In this document: positions 36,115-45,222 of the stretch, piece after piece
Numbering within the stretch: the stretch's first letter is position 1
How the letters are laid out: every line of letters starts with the position of its first letter
DNA from: Flavobacterium sp. Sd200
Lineage (GTDB): Bacteria > Bacteroidota > Bacteroidia > Flavobacteriales > Flavobacteriaceae
Length of the DNA: 64,000 nt
Reading direction: 5' to 3'
NCBI RefSeq assembly: GCF_009826935.1
Contig: NZ_WUMN01000001.1
Span: forward strand, 1,302,001 to 1,366,000
Notes under the pieces: model-generated
What the model was told of the DNA's origin: nothing
The model's input: only the letters and a program-made list of their open reading frames with translations
Database searches by the model: none
Program-made: the position numbers and the translations under genes

Positions 36115-38898
36115 TTACTGTATATATATTTTTACCTGCTGGTAGGTTAGCGCAGGCAGGTTAAACTGCACTTCTTTTTTCTTTCTGTCGTATTTACCTT
36201 TGTGCACCGTCCCTGCTGCATCGGTAAGTGTTGCCGCCTTTGGCTTTTGCGGTACTTTTACCAATAGGGTTGCTGCCGCACTGCCTGTATAAAAGGTTTC
36301 ATTACTGGACAGTTTTAAACCTGCACTGCCATTTGAAACCATTGTTATAGTATAGACTCCGTTTGAAATTGCAGTGCCGTTCCCTAAAAACAGTGTAGTG
36401 GCATTACCCTCTTTAGTGATTATACCATAAGTGCCTGTCACTGTCATACCCTTGTTACTAAACTCCTGCCCTGTTGTAGCTGTAAAAATAAAATCCTCAC
36501 GGCCTGATGCAGCGGTAACGTATATGCCTGCCTGTTCTTCTTTACCAAAATAATCTACCGTAGCAATATCGCTTTTACCGTTTTCGGCAGGTTCATAAAC
36601 CGCCACAAACGGACGTTTCCATGCCTCACCGGTTTGCTGTACTATTAAGGTAGGTATGGGCAGTTCATTAAGTTCTTCCGGCAATGGGCCATGCCTGAAC
36701 GCGGTAGACTTTGGCGAAAGCACGGAAAACAATTCACGCCCCTCTTCGCCCTTAAACCAAAAATTCATGTTGACTGACCTCTCTTTAAGGTCGAGGCTGA
36801 AACGTCCTTTAAAATCGCTGCCAAATGCAACCGATTTTTTATCCCACATATAATCGTAAGCCGAGAGGCCGCCATCGGCAAAGGCAAGCGCATCGGTATC
36901 GGTAAGTTTTAGCGGTGTATTGTCTTTGTCGAAAAGCTCCAGCTTTTGCCCCAGGTTGTGGTAAAAATATTCGTTTTTGAAATTGTTGCCATCGTTTTGT
37001 GCCGAACGGAAAACATCTACATAATATCCACCGCCCGCAGTTTGCACAATACCCATTACACGCCTTTGGTTTGAGTTGGTTTCCGGCTCCGGGAATGTAA
37101 GGTCAGAAAACGTATAGCCGGGCATTGTGCCCCTGTTCATCCCACTCTCAGGATAGGCAGCCTCCTTTGTAAAAGCATGGTTGCTTTTCATTTCAGGATA
37201 TTTCGACTTTCCGTTTACAACTACGGTATTATGCGCCGGAAACTGGGTATAATATTCGGCATACTCTATAGAAAAATAACTCGACCCATGCCCCATTTCA
37301 GGGGCTAAAGGCAGCCCTTTGCCATACAGTTCCATAGCTATGCCGTTGCTGTGCATGTGGTTGCCGTAAGAGCCTATTTGGCTTATCATCAGCCCGTTTT
37401 TTTCGTCACCCCGGCGCTGTACCAGCCAGCTCACACGGGGCGAGTAAAACAACGGCGAAGTAAAATCGGCTACCGCAGCAGGCTTAACCGTGTCCTGCAA
37501 CACCAATGCCTGATGCTCAAACAAATCTTTAAGGGTCGTGCCTTTTACTGAACCGGACTGCACATCAACATCATACAATGTTTTAAGCATTCTGGTAAAA
37601 TAAACCTCATCCTCTTTTTTGCCGTATTTTTGGGCGTTGTGAATAAGGTATTTTACAGGCTCGGGGCGCAGTTTGCTGTAATGCCCGTCGCCAAAGGCCA
37701 CCATATATTTGTTAGGATAAAGGTACTGTGCCGTAGCTTTCGCCGCTTTGGTAAGTACCGGCAGGTCTTTAAGCAAATCAATATTAAAATTATGGTCGTA
37801 AAACGCTGCAAACTCCATAAAATCGTTCAGTACGTTTAATGAATAGCCGGGGCTTTCGTTCCAAATGGCGTTATCAGGGTCGTAGCCATAATCCATAAGC
37901 TTGCGCATGCTCCATTGCCTTACCGAATTTTGGTTCATTATCCGGTCAAGGTAATACTGTGCCCCCCTGTCGTTTTTATAAGCCGAGTTATTTTCAAGCA
38001 CCAGTGCTATCTTAGAAATATGGGCAGCTTCTAACAAATTCCAGTTATTAAAGCTTACGCCATTTTTTATAATAAGGTCAGCCCATTTCCTGAACGTATC
38101 AGCATACAGCCCTAAACTCTCCTGATGGTTTTTACTGATATATCCGTGTAAAAAGTCGTAGCATTGTGTCACATCGTTAATAATATGTTCCTGTATTACT
38201 TCAAACGAGGTGTAGCCTGCAATGGTATTGCTGTGCCCACGGCTAATGTCCTGCGGCACTTCGCGATAGTAAAGCCCTTTAAGATAGGTATCGAGCACGC
38301 CATAAGCCATTTCGGCATACTTTACATCTCCGGTGTACCAGTACATAAAAGCGGCATCGCGGGCAATGCCCATAATCTGCCTGTTTAGCGATTCTACAAT
38401 TTTGCCTGTTTTAGAAATGCTTACCCATTCGCCCTGTCCTTTGTTGTTACGATGCTCTGCAAAGAGGCCACGCGGGTCGTCCATATAGGGTTTTACATCT
38501 TCCAGTTTCGGAAAAATATAGTCGGTTCGGTGGTCGCGAGTACCGGGAAAACGCACGGTAGGCACCGGAGCCTCGCCTTCGGCATGGTCATAAACACCGC
38601 CGTTTATAAATACTTTTGTAGATTTGGTTTTCCAATACATTTGCAGGCGCGACAGCAGCCAAGTACTGTCTTTTTTATAATACTCCAGATATTTATCGGT
38701 ATTCTTTTTTGTCTTAGCTACAATTTCGGCAGCCCACGGTTCAGTACTGCAAAGCTGCTTTACCTCCCGAAGCGACATATCTTTACCAAAAATGCGCGGG
38801 TGTTGTGTGCCTATGTTTTGTGGCACGGGCAAAGGCTGCCCATAGCTGCAAAGGCTTATAAAAAATAGTGGTATGTACAGTAGTGTTCTTAATTTCAT
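36115..38898 (-). CDS. Heparinase II/III-like polysaccharide lyase
   Basis: 927 residues with a signal peptide (LLYIPLFFISLCSYGQ). Residues ~30-460 form an (alpha/alpha) toroid (for example WSMRKLMDYGYDPDNAIWNE), and residues ~470-920 are antiparallel beta-sandwiches. The heparinase II/III signature is GSYGNHMHSNGIAMELYGKG (~510-530), followed by EYAEYYTQFPAHNTVVVNGK (~545-570), which holds candidate His/Tyr catalytic residues. The length (over 900) is above the ~650-750 of heparinase III and closer to the longer PL families with this fold. The likely substrate is a uronate-containing chain, product-matched to GH88. It lies downstream of GH97, separated by a strong hairpin. Confidence 0.82.
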   Translation of the reverse strand: MKLRTLLYIPLFFISLCSYGQPLPVPQNIGTQHPRIFGKDMSLREVKQLCSTEPWAAEIVAKTKKNTDKYLEYYKKDSTWLLSRLQMYWKTKSTKVFINGGVYDHAEGEAPVPTVRFPGTRDHRTDYIFPKLEDVKPYMDDPRGLFAEHRNNKGQGEWVSISKTGKIVESLNRQIMGIARDAAFMYWYTGDVKYAEMAYGVLDTYLKGLYYREVPQDISRGHSNTIAGYTSFEVIQEHIINDVTQCYDFLHGYISKNHQESLGLYADTFRKWADLIIKNGVSFNNWNLLEAAHISKIALVLENNSAYKNDRGAQYYLDRIMNQNSVRQWSMRKLMDYGYDPDNAIWNESPGYSLNVLNDFMEFAAFYDHNFNIDLLKDLPVLTKAAKATAQYLYPNKYMVAFGDGHYSKLRPEPVKYLIHNAQKYGKKEDEVYFTRMLKTLYDVDVQSGSVKGTTLKDLFEHQALVLQDTVKPAAVADFTSPLFYSPRVSWLVQRRGDEKNGLMISQIGSYGNHMHSNGIAMELYGKGLPLAPEMGHGSSYFSIEYAEYYTQFPAHNTVVVNGKSKYPEMKSNHAFTKEAAYPESGMNRGTMPGYTFSDLTFPEPETNSNQRRVMGIVQTAGGGYYVDVFRSAQNDGNNFKNEYFYHNLGQKLELFDKDNTPLKLTDTDALAFADGGLSAYDYMWDKKSVAFGSDFKGRFSLDLKERSVNMNFWFKGEEGRELFSVLSPKSTAFRHGPLPEELNELPIPTLIVQQTGEAWKRPFVAVYEPAENGKSDIATVDYFGKEEQAGIYVTAASGREDFIFTATTGQEFSNKGMTVTGTYGIITKEGNATTLFLGNGTAISNGVYTITMVSNGSAGLKLSSNETFYTGSAAATLLVKVPQKPKAATLTDAAGTVHKGKYDRKKKEVQFNLPALTYQQVKIYIQ

Positions 38899-38909
38899 AA
38901 TTTCTTCTG

Positions 38910-38961
38910 TTGATTAAGGCAGCTGCCAAAAGGCAAACGCAGGCAGCTACCGATTAATCAA
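38910..38961 (-). other. Intercistronic stem-loop between GH97 and the heparinase-like gene
   Basis: In the 84-bp spacer, TTGATTAAGGCAGCTGCC (38910-38927) pairs with GGCAGCTACCGATTAATCAA (38942-38961) in a stem of about 18 bp with one 2-nt bulge and one G-T pair, around a 14-nt loop. It has no U tract in the operon direction, so RNA stabilisation or a processing site is more likely than termination. Confidence 0.6.
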
Positions 38962-38982
38962 ACTAACCAAATTTATAATTAC

Positions 38983-40860
38983 TTATTTCGTGGGGCTAAT
39001 CCAAAACGCAGCCCCACCCGATGCTTTAAGCTTAACAGTGCGTTTTTTACCCTGTTTCACCTTATCACGGGTTACTTTTACCTTTGTTTTGGTTGCCACA
39101 GTATCATCATCCTCATAAGCCGAAAGGCTGTAGGTTTTTCCTTTGTCTAAAAAGTCGAATGTAATTTCTACTTCACGTGCGCTGTTGTTAGTCATAACGC
39201 CCACAAACCAGTCGTTACCTTTTTTACGGGCGGTAACAATATATTCGCCCGCTCTACCCTGCAATACTTTGGTATCATCCCATACGGTAGGCAGCTTGTC
39301 GAAAAATTCAATCTCAGGTTCATTTTTATAGTCCGATGCTTTGTCGTACCAATACAGCGTTTGCAGCGGACTGTACATAACCACGCCAAGCGCCAGCTGG
39401 TGGGTATGGGTGGTTTTTATGCGGTTGGTATAATAGCAAATGGTATAGTCACCCGCTCCGGCAAGGCCGCGTGTAAAGGGCAGTGTAACGTTGTGGGTAG
39501 CATCGGGCATTTCTTCGTTGCCGCGAATTCCCTCTACTGTAAGCATGTTAGGCCAGGTGCGCTCCTCGCCGGTAAGCCTGAACTCATCGTGTATATTTAC
39601 CATAAGCCCGTTATTTGCGGCACGCTGCACCGATTCGTGTAGCCACGTAGTCCAGCGGTGCGAACCCACTTCTACAAACCCATATTTTACACCGGCTATG
39701 CCCCATTTTTTATAGATAGGGAATATCTCAAAATCCTGTTTTAACAGTGCCTGCTGGTTTACATACAGCCAAATGCCCACGCCTTTTTCTTTACCATAGC
39801 GTATTACTTCGGGCAAGTCGAGGTCTATGGCAACCTTACCGGCATCGCTGTCAAAAGTAAAGGCAGGGCCATACCATTTCCAGTCAAAAAGCACGTATTG
39901 CAGGTTGTGGGCTGCGGCAAAATCTATCCACTCCTTAGCGCCTTTTTCGGTCAGCGTCAGGTCGCGCACAATCTTTCCGGGTTTTATGTAAGAAACATCA
40001 GTAAGCTTCGCGGGGTCGTTAAGGTTCTGAAAGATAAAGTTGTTCTCTATCAGTTTACCCGGCTGTTCGCCAATCATTACTACCCTCCATGGTGTTCCAA
40101 AATAAGGCACTTTGTCTACACTTTCATACAAAAGCGTTTTAATGGTATTGGGTTTTGATGCAAGCGTAAAACGCGTTTTTACAAAATCTACACGCTGTGC
40201 TTCTGCAACGGCGGCATATAAACCGTTAGGAAGCTCCAACGTAAGCGGGCCTTCACTTTCCGATGGCCAGTTTTTTAGAGGCAGCTTTGTAAAAGCCCCC
40301 TGTGCCCATGGCTCAAACCATGCCTGTGTACCTTCGGGAAAAGAAAATTCTGTATTATCGGCCGTTATCCTGTAATAGATACCCGTGGGGTTATCCGGAA
40401 AATAATAGCGCAGCGCAATACCCTCATTATAAACCCTTATTTCAATGTTCATCCTGTAGTTCGAACTGGCTTTCTGTTCAAATTGCAGGGTGAGATTGTT
40501 GTAGTGGTCTTTTATAAGTTTGCGCTCGCCATAAAGCGGTGCCCAGGTGGTATCTTTTGTTGTGCGCACTGCATTTTTTAACTGCAGGTCCTGCATCCAG
40601 TCTTTACCCGGTTTGTTTTTTATTGCCAGTGTCCATTCGCTCCAGTGGTTATCTAACTGTATGTTGAGTTCTGAGGCTACCACAACGGGTTTGCCTTTAT
40701 AGCTTACGGTATAAAAAATACCCGCACCGGCATTGCGGTATACGTTGCACGTTATATTCTTATCGGGCGATACTATATGCTCATTAAACTGCTGGGCAAA
40801 ACTGTTTATGCCTGAAACAAACAGGAAGAACAGCAATAGTGCCTTTATTCTTAATCTCAT
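38983..40860 (-). CDS. GH97 glycoside hydrolase (alpha-glucosidase/alpha-galactosidase family, inverting type likely)
   Basis: 625 residues with a signal peptide (LLLFFLFVSGINSFAQ). The N-terminal beta-supersandwich (~25-280) is followed by a (beta/alpha)8 barrel (WIDFAAAHNLQYVLFDWKWY) and a C-terminal beta domain. The barrel segment reads GIAGVKYGFVEVGSHRW: in retaining GH97 members an Asp nucleophile is expected in the equivalent of 'KVDF', and here it is Gly. The acidic cluster NIHDEFRLTGEERTWPN with TVEGIRGNEEMP is retained. This pattern fits the inverting (SusB-like) branch. GH97 enzymes are calcium-dependent and cut alpha-linked Glc or Gal from the non-reducing end. It lies between two hairpin-bearing spacers in the PUL. 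Confidence 0.88.
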   Translation of the reverse strand: MRLRIKALLLFFLFVSGINSFAQQFNEHIVSPDKNITCNVYRNAGAGIFYTVSYKGKPVVVASELNIQLDNHWSEWTLAIKNKPGKDWMQDLQLKNAVRTTKDTTWAPLYGERKLIKDHYNNLTLQFEQKASSNYRMNIEIRVYNEGIALRYYFPDNPTGIYYRITADNTEFSFPEGTQAWFEPWAQGAFTKLPLKNWPSESEGPLTLELPNGLYAAVAEAQRVDFVKTRFTLASKPNTIKTLLYESVDKVPYFGTPWRVVMIGEQPGKLIENNFIFQNLNDPAKLTDVSYIKPGKIVRDLTLTEKGAKEWIDFAAAHNLQYVLFDWKWYGPAFTFDSDAGKVAIDLDLPEVIRYGKEKGVGIWLYVNQQALLKQDFEIFPIYKKWGIAGVKYGFVEVGSHRWTTWLHESVQRAANNGLMVNIHDEFRLTGEERTWPNMLTVEGIRGNEEMPDATHNVTLPFTRGLAGAGDYTICYYTNRIKTTHTHQLALGVVMYSPLQTLYWYDKASDYKNEPEIEFFDKLPTVWDDTKVLQGRAGEYIVTARKKGNDWFVGVMTNNSAREVEITFDFLDKGKTYSLSAYEDDDTVATKTKVKVTRDKVKQGKKRTVKLKASGGAAFWISPTK

Positions 40861-40911
40861 TATTACTTTTTAAATTTTGTTTACGAAAAGGTTTTCAATG
40901 TTATAAAAAAT

Positions 40912-40986
40912 AGTTGTGGCCCTGCATAAATTTACACCCATTTGATGTAAATCATCGTCCAAAAAAGGCTTTAAAGGGCCACAACT
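40912..40986 (-). terminator. Long nested stem-loop with U tract between the PL gene and GH97 (attenuator-like)
   Basis: AGTTGTGGCCCT (40912-40923) is the exact complement of AGGGCCACAACT (40975-40986), a perfect 12-bp basal stem enclosing 51 nt. An inner 6-bp stem (ATTTAC 40930-40935 / GTAAAT 40947-40952) lies inside. In the operon direction (minus) the basal stem is followed by A and six U, so it could act as a partial terminator separating strongly expressed susCD-SGBP-lyase from the downstream enzymes. Confidence 0.65.
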
Positions 40987-41015
40987 TTAGTTTAATACAA
41001 TAAATACTGCCGGTA

Positions 41016-42290
41016 CTACTGTGTGTACAGCAAAGTACCAAAGCCCAAGTCGTCAAAACCGCCGCTGTTGGGGCCATAGTCTCCGCCACCGCCCTCGGCA
41101 CTATGCATATCGGCAGCCATTACAGTATAGCGTGCAGCCTTTCTTTGTTTGGTTACATAGTGGCTGCGGATACGTTCCCATATAGGTCTTATATTGCCCC
41201 TTGAGGCATCATTTGCAACTGTGGCATGTGTAACATTAGCACAATTTGTATAAGATGTAAAAGGCACATCCAGGCGGGCATAGTTGTACTTTGCAAGATA
41301 TTCGGCACCTTTTAAAATCATATTGTCGTTATATCCCCAAATATCCTCGCCTTGGTTTCCTGCCATTTGTGCTATAGTGCCCATAAGCCCCATACACAGC
41401 AATGCATGCCCCTGGTCGCGTCCGCTTTCCTGTATCTGGCCAAGGTCGATATCATCATTACCTGATTTTGCATGGATATGGTTTATCGTTTTAAGCAGCT
41501 GCCCGTTGCCATTGCCAGTCATAAGATAGTCTATGGCAAAGGTGTACATAGGCACATCATCTGTAAGTACTGCTATAGACATAATGCTGGCTATGTTGCA
41601 CAAATCCCAGTTAGCCCAGTAGTGCGATATGCAGGTATTGTAATGGGTATCTATAAAATCTTTGCTTACAGGATACCACACATTTCTCATCCATTGCTTA
41701 AACGTATTAAAATCAGCAGCTGCCCAGCCGGAATAGCCTCTCATAATCTCGGCGGCATTGGCAAACTGGTAACCATACAGCCCTGCGCCCAGTGCCTTGT
41801 TAGAATTACCAATGATTGATGTACACGTTGCCGCCCATGCATTTAATATCTGTATGGCTTTGTTGGCATTGGCTGCATTGCCCGTAACTTTCCAGACAAT
41901 GGCATTTTGGTAGGCACCAGCGGCATCGTTAAACGCGGTTGAATAGTTATCGGGCAACGGCACCTCGGTAGAATTACCTCCCCTGATAAGGTTTACCACC
42001 GGCCCCTGCATGGTATAATTTGCAGAAGAATGGCTGTTATCTATAAGTTTTTGCCACCCCGAAAGCCACGGCTGGTTTCCGGCCTCCACATTTGTTTTCA
42101 TCCTGCTGAAATCACTCTCGGTATGCAGCAGCCCCGGGTGTGTAAATACTTTATTAGCAGGTACTGTAACCGGCACCACTGTTGCATTACCCGTATTTTG
42201 TACCTGTTTGGGCTCGCCATAATCAAATGTGCAGCTAATAGACAGGGTTACAACTGCCGCTACAAGCGTATATATTTTATTTTTTTTCAT
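41016..42290 (-). CDS. Alginate-lyase-family polysaccharide lyase (PL38/PL5-like fold, lipoprotein)
   Basis: 424 residues with a lipoprotein signal (VAAVVTLSISC). The body is one (alpha/alpha) barrel of the 'alginate lyase' superfamily: FTHPGLLHTESDFSRMKTNV at the start, SHYWANWDLCNIASIMSIAV (~222-241) with the Asn/His/Trp cluster, and DLGQIQESGRDQGHALLCMG (~283-302), where a Gln/Arg/His set lines the cleft in this fold. The sequence pattern is closest, as far as I can judge, to PL38-type enzymes acting on glucuronan or alginate; a non-catalytic role cannot be excluded. It lies directly after the surface glycan-binding lipoprotein (7 bp), in the position often taken by the surface-exposed initiating enzyme of a PUL. 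Confidence 0.8.
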   Translation of the reverse strand: MKKNKIYTLVAAVVTLSISCTFDYGEPKQVQNTGNATVVPVTVPANKVFTHPGLLHTESDFSRMKTNVEAGNQPWLSGWQKLIDNSHSSANYTMQGPVVNLIRGGNSTEVPLPDNYSTAFNDAAGAYQNAIVWKVTGNAANANKAIQILNAWAATCTSIIGNSNKALGAGLYGYQFANAAEIMRGYSGWAAADFNTFKQWMRNVWYPVSKDFIDTHYNTCISHYWANWDLCNIASIMSIAVLTDDVPMYTFAIDYLMTGNGNGQLLKTINHIHAKSGNDDIDLGQIQESGRDQGHALLCMGLMGTIAQMAGNQGEDIWGYNDNMILKGAEYLAKYNYARLDVPFTSYTNCANVTHATVANDASRGNIRPIWERIRSHYVTKQRKAARYTVMAADMHSAEGGGGDYGPNSGGFDDLGFGTLLYTQ

Positions 42291-42297
42291 AATGCTC

Positions 42298-43419
42298 TTA
42301 ATTCATAAATTCTTCCATTTCTGCTACCGACCTGAATGTTCCTATCCATTCAACTTCATATCCTGTTTCGGGAGAGGTTATATCGGCAATCTTGAACTGA
42401 AAAGTGGTTTTAGATACTGTAGGGTCGGTAATTCGTGTGCTCATATCATAGTAATACACGTTTTGAGCAGCATAGGTATTGTTCTGGCTGTTTGTAGGGA
42501 ATGCACCACCGTTCATATCCAGTATCATATTTCCGGTAGCGGGCTTCGTAAATTTAATGGCCAGTATAGGAAAATCGCTGGTGTACACCCATGGGTCTTT
42601 TGCCTGCCCAAGCAGTGCGCCGTTAATTATATACTGTAAATCAGCCCTGCGCTTGGCAGTACCGTTAAACTGGGCAGCATCAAACGTTACTACTAATTTT
42701 CCATCGCGAATTGTATAGGCAGAGTTTTGTACGGTAATCCACTGCACATCTGTCGGGTCATCAAACTCAAACAGGTATTTGCCCGGAGGATACGCATCGA
42801 GATACAAAAACTGTGGCCCGGTAATGGTTTGCAGGCCTATATCGGCTGTAATGTTGCCCGTTACACCGCCTGTCGGCACTATTACTTCAATCTCGGTATC
42901 GGTAACGCTAACCACTTCGGCAGCCACCCCTTCAGGGAATTGTACCGCTATGTTGCTGACCTCTGTACCAAAATTAGAACCCTGTATAAAAATATGGTCG
43001 CCTGGCATACCCTCTGCCGGAGTTATGGCTGTTATTGCTGCACCGGGCAGGTAGGTAAAATTATCCGGAGTAACCACAGTATGCGTCCACACCTTTACCG
43101 TTATTGGCCCGGTGGTTGCCCCCTCGGGTGCCCTAACCACAATTTGCGTATCGCTGTAGCTCACAATATCGGTTGCAGGTATGCCGTTAAAAAATATTTT
43201 TGCGGCAGCACTGTATTGACCAAAGTTTGTACCTGTAATGGTAACCGCTGCACTTGGCGGCCCCGCCTGGGGGCTAAAACCTGTTACCGTAATTTCAGGA
43301 TATTTTACAAGGGGTTCGCCCTCATATTCCGTTTCCATATCGCTGCATGAAAATTGTAAGGCCGCAGCAAGCATAAGCAGGCAAACTGCCAATATGCTGT
43401 ATAGTTTAGTATTTTTCAT
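42298..43419 (-). CDS. Surface glycan-binding lipoprotein with two IPT/TIG domains (SusE/F-position)
   Basis: 373 residues with a lipoprotein signal (LAAALQFSCSDME) followed by acidic residues that favour surface export. Two IPT/TIG domains follow: PEITVTGFSPQAGPPSAAVT (~43-120) and AITAITPAEGMPGDHIFIQG (~128-205). The last ~165 residues form a beta-rich region with aromatic residues (DPTDVQWITVQNS onward) that is probably the carbohydrate-binding domain. Proteins of this layout sit third after susC/susD and act as surface glycan-binding proteins. It lies 17 bp after susD and 7 bp before the lyase. Confidence 0.82.
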   Translation of the reverse strand: MKNTKLYSILAVCLLMLAAALQFSCSDMETEYEGEPLVKYPEITVTGFSPQAGPPSAAVTITGTNFGQYSAAAKIFFNGIPATDIVSYSDTQIVVRAPEGATTGPITVKVWTHTVVTPDNFTYLPGAAITAITPAEGMPGDHIFIQGSNFGTEVSNIAVQFPEGVAAEVVSVTDTEIEVIVPTGGVTGNITADIGLQTITGPQFLYLDAYPPGKYLFEFDDPTDVQWITVQNSAYTIRDGKLVVTFDAAQFNGTAKRRADLQYIINGALLGQAKDPWVYTSDFPILAIKFTKPATGNMILDMNGGAFPTNSQNNTYAAQNVYYYDMSTRITDPTVSKTTFQFKIADITSPETGYEVEWIGTFRSVAEMEEFMN

Positions 43420-43436
43420 ATAAACGCTGTTAGTAG

Positions 43437-45212
43437 TTAGTAACCCGGATTTTGCCTAAGGTTGTTATTAAGCTGTATCTGCGCAAGCGGAATAGGCATA
43501 AGGTAATGCTGGCGCGCAAAGTTTCTGTTAGATGCAGGGTCGAGCAGCAGTGCACTAAGCGTGCCGTCTCCTGTGGCTACGGGTGCCTGCCCGTAAGGAT
43601 AATTTCCTGGCGTGTAAAGCGCGGTGTTGTTTTGATATACACTGCCCTCTATTACAGAACCGTAAACCGGGGCATTCAATTCTGTTTCGGCAATACCCCA
43701 ACGTTTAAGGTCGTCGAAGCGGGTGTTTTCGCCAAAAAGCTCTACAGCACGCTCGCGCCTTATTTCCTGAAGTATATTGAGGTTGTTGGTTGTGGCAAAT
43801 GCATTGGTTAAAGCCGGAAGACCTGCCCTTACCTTTATCCTGTTTACAGATTCTGCCAGTTGAGCATCGGTAATGCCGTTATTCAACTCGTATAAAGCCT
43901 CGGCATAAATAAGGTAAACCTCGGCAAGCCTTATCTGCGGGTAATCGGCCGACTCTGTATTTGCTGCTCGGTAGCTTCCGTAGCGGTAAGCGGCAAATTT
44001 CCTGTTGCCGTAGCCCGAACCACTGTCGGCACCGGATCCCCTTAGTGTAACCTGACCGTTGGCAGGTGCGGCATCTGTAGCAGTATTAGCAAAGTAAGAC
44101 AGCAGCCTGTAATCGCGGTTCTGGTATTCATCGGGCGTGTTGGCATATCCTAAAAATAAAGGCGACTGTGCTATGGGCAACCCGTCTATAGAAAGGAACA
44201 TATCCATAAACTTCCTGCTGGGTGCCAAACGCGTGCCAACGGTGTGGCTCAGGTTTACCCCACCCTGATACAGGTTGTAATCGTATTTGCTTGCAAGTAT
44301 AAACTCTTTGTTGCTGCTTTTATCAAGGCTTGCAGGGTTAGAGCCGCTGTCTTCAAGGTTAAACAGGTAATACATACTCCTGTTATTAAGCACGTTGTTA
44401 TAATTCCACAGTTCATAACCGCCGTTGTCCATAACATCTTTGGCAAGCGTTACGGCTTCCTGAAGGTAGGCCTGTATATTATTACCTGCACCCGCAGTAC
44501 CTGCGCCCGCTGTTGTACCATCGCCATCGGTAGAGGTGCCTACATATTTTTCCCAGGTAGCTTCATAAAGCAATACACGGGCCTTAAACGCCTCTGCAGC
44601 CCATTTGCTAACGTGGCCTTTATCGGAAGTTCCAATATTCTGTTCAATAGGCAAATTTGGTATTGCTTCATTCAAATCCTGAAGTATCTGCGCCATAACC
44701 TCATACCTGCTGTTTCGCGGTCCATACAGTACCTGCGAATTTATATCTACAACCGTAGTAACTACCGGAACACCGCCATAACGCTTAAGCAGGAAAAAGT
44801 GGTGCCACGCCCTGAAAAACTTTGCTGCGGCAACATACTCTGCAATCTCGGCCTGGCTGCCGCTGTACTCTGCTGCTTTTTCCAGCAGTATGTTGTTGGC
44901 ACGTATGTATTCGTAAGCGTTTCTCCAGTAAATGTCAGTACTTGGCACGGTAACCACTCCCCTGCCGTAAGGCTGCGGAAGCGAAATAAGGTCTGAACCA
45001 AAGTCCATAAAATCATAAATACTACTGCCCTTTACCGGCCTCCAGCTTATCATTTTATTATAAAAGTCGTTAGATGCGGCCTCAAAATGCGCAGGCGTTT
45101 TAAAGTAGGCCGCCTCAGTAATGGCATCCTGCGGGTCCAGGTCCAAAAAATCGTCCTGGCACGACACCAGCATAAATGCCGAAAGGAAAATTGATATCGA
45201 TATTTTTTTCAT
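43437..45212 (-). CDS. SusD/RagB-family glycan-binding outer-membrane lipoprotein
   Basis: 591 residues with a lipoprotein signal (FLSAFMLVSCQDD) and the typical N-terminus FLDLDPQDAITEAAYFKTP. The helical TPR-like scaffold of the RagB/SusD family is visible: AEYVAAAKFFRAWHHFFLLKRYGGVPVV (shown in part: FFRAWHHFFLLKRYGGVP), QIRLAEVYLIYAEALYELN, and the terminal block VNRIKVRAGLP with EIRRERAVELFGENTRFDDL. The C-terminus NFARQHYLMPIPLAQIQLN is the standard one. It forms the lid over the SusC pore and binds the imported oligosaccharide. It lies 10 bp downstream of susC. Confidence 0.95.
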   Translation of the reverse strand: MKKISISIFLSAFMLVSCQDDFLDLDPQDAITEAAYFKTPAHFEAASNDFYNKMISWRPVKGSSIYDFMDFGSDLISLPQPYGRGVVTVPSTDIYWRNAYEYIRANNILLEKAAEYSGSQAEIAEYVAAAKFFRAWHHFFLLKRYGGVPVVTTVVDINSQVLYGPRNSRYEVMAQILQDLNEAIPNLPIEQNIGTSDKGHVSKWAAEAFKARVLLYEATWEKYVGTSTDGDGTTAGAGTAGAGNNIQAYLQEAVTLAKDVMDNGGYELWNYNNVLNNRSMYYLFNLEDSGSNPASLDKSSNKEFILASKYDYNLYQGGVNLSHTVGTRLAPSRKFMDMFLSIDGLPIAQSPLFLGYANTPDEYQNRDYRLLSYFANTATDAAPANGQVTLRGSGADSGSGYGNRKFAAYRYGSYRAANTESADYPQIRLAEVYLIYAEALYELNNGITDAQLAESVNRIKVRAGLPALTNAFATTNNLNILQEIRRERAVELFGENTRFDDLKRWGIAETELNAPVYGSVIEGSVYQNNTALYTPGNYPYGQAPVATGDGTLSALLLDPASNRNFARQHYLMPIPLAQIQLNNNLRQNPGY

Positions 45213-45222
45213 AGTCTTTTTA

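Noticed and set aside
40861..41015. Riboswitch in the spacer before GH97
   Set aside because: The spacer shows only a nested hairpin and U tract; I could not match any known riboswitch consensus.
42727..43350. 207-codon open frame on the plus strand
   Set aside because: Antisense to the IPT/TIG lipoprotein, with an implausible Cys/Tyr/His-rich composition.
44244..44996. 250-codon open frame on the plus strand opposite susD
   Set aside because: It lies fully antisense to a clear SusD gene and its translation is Cys/Tyr/Ile-rich with no family pattern.
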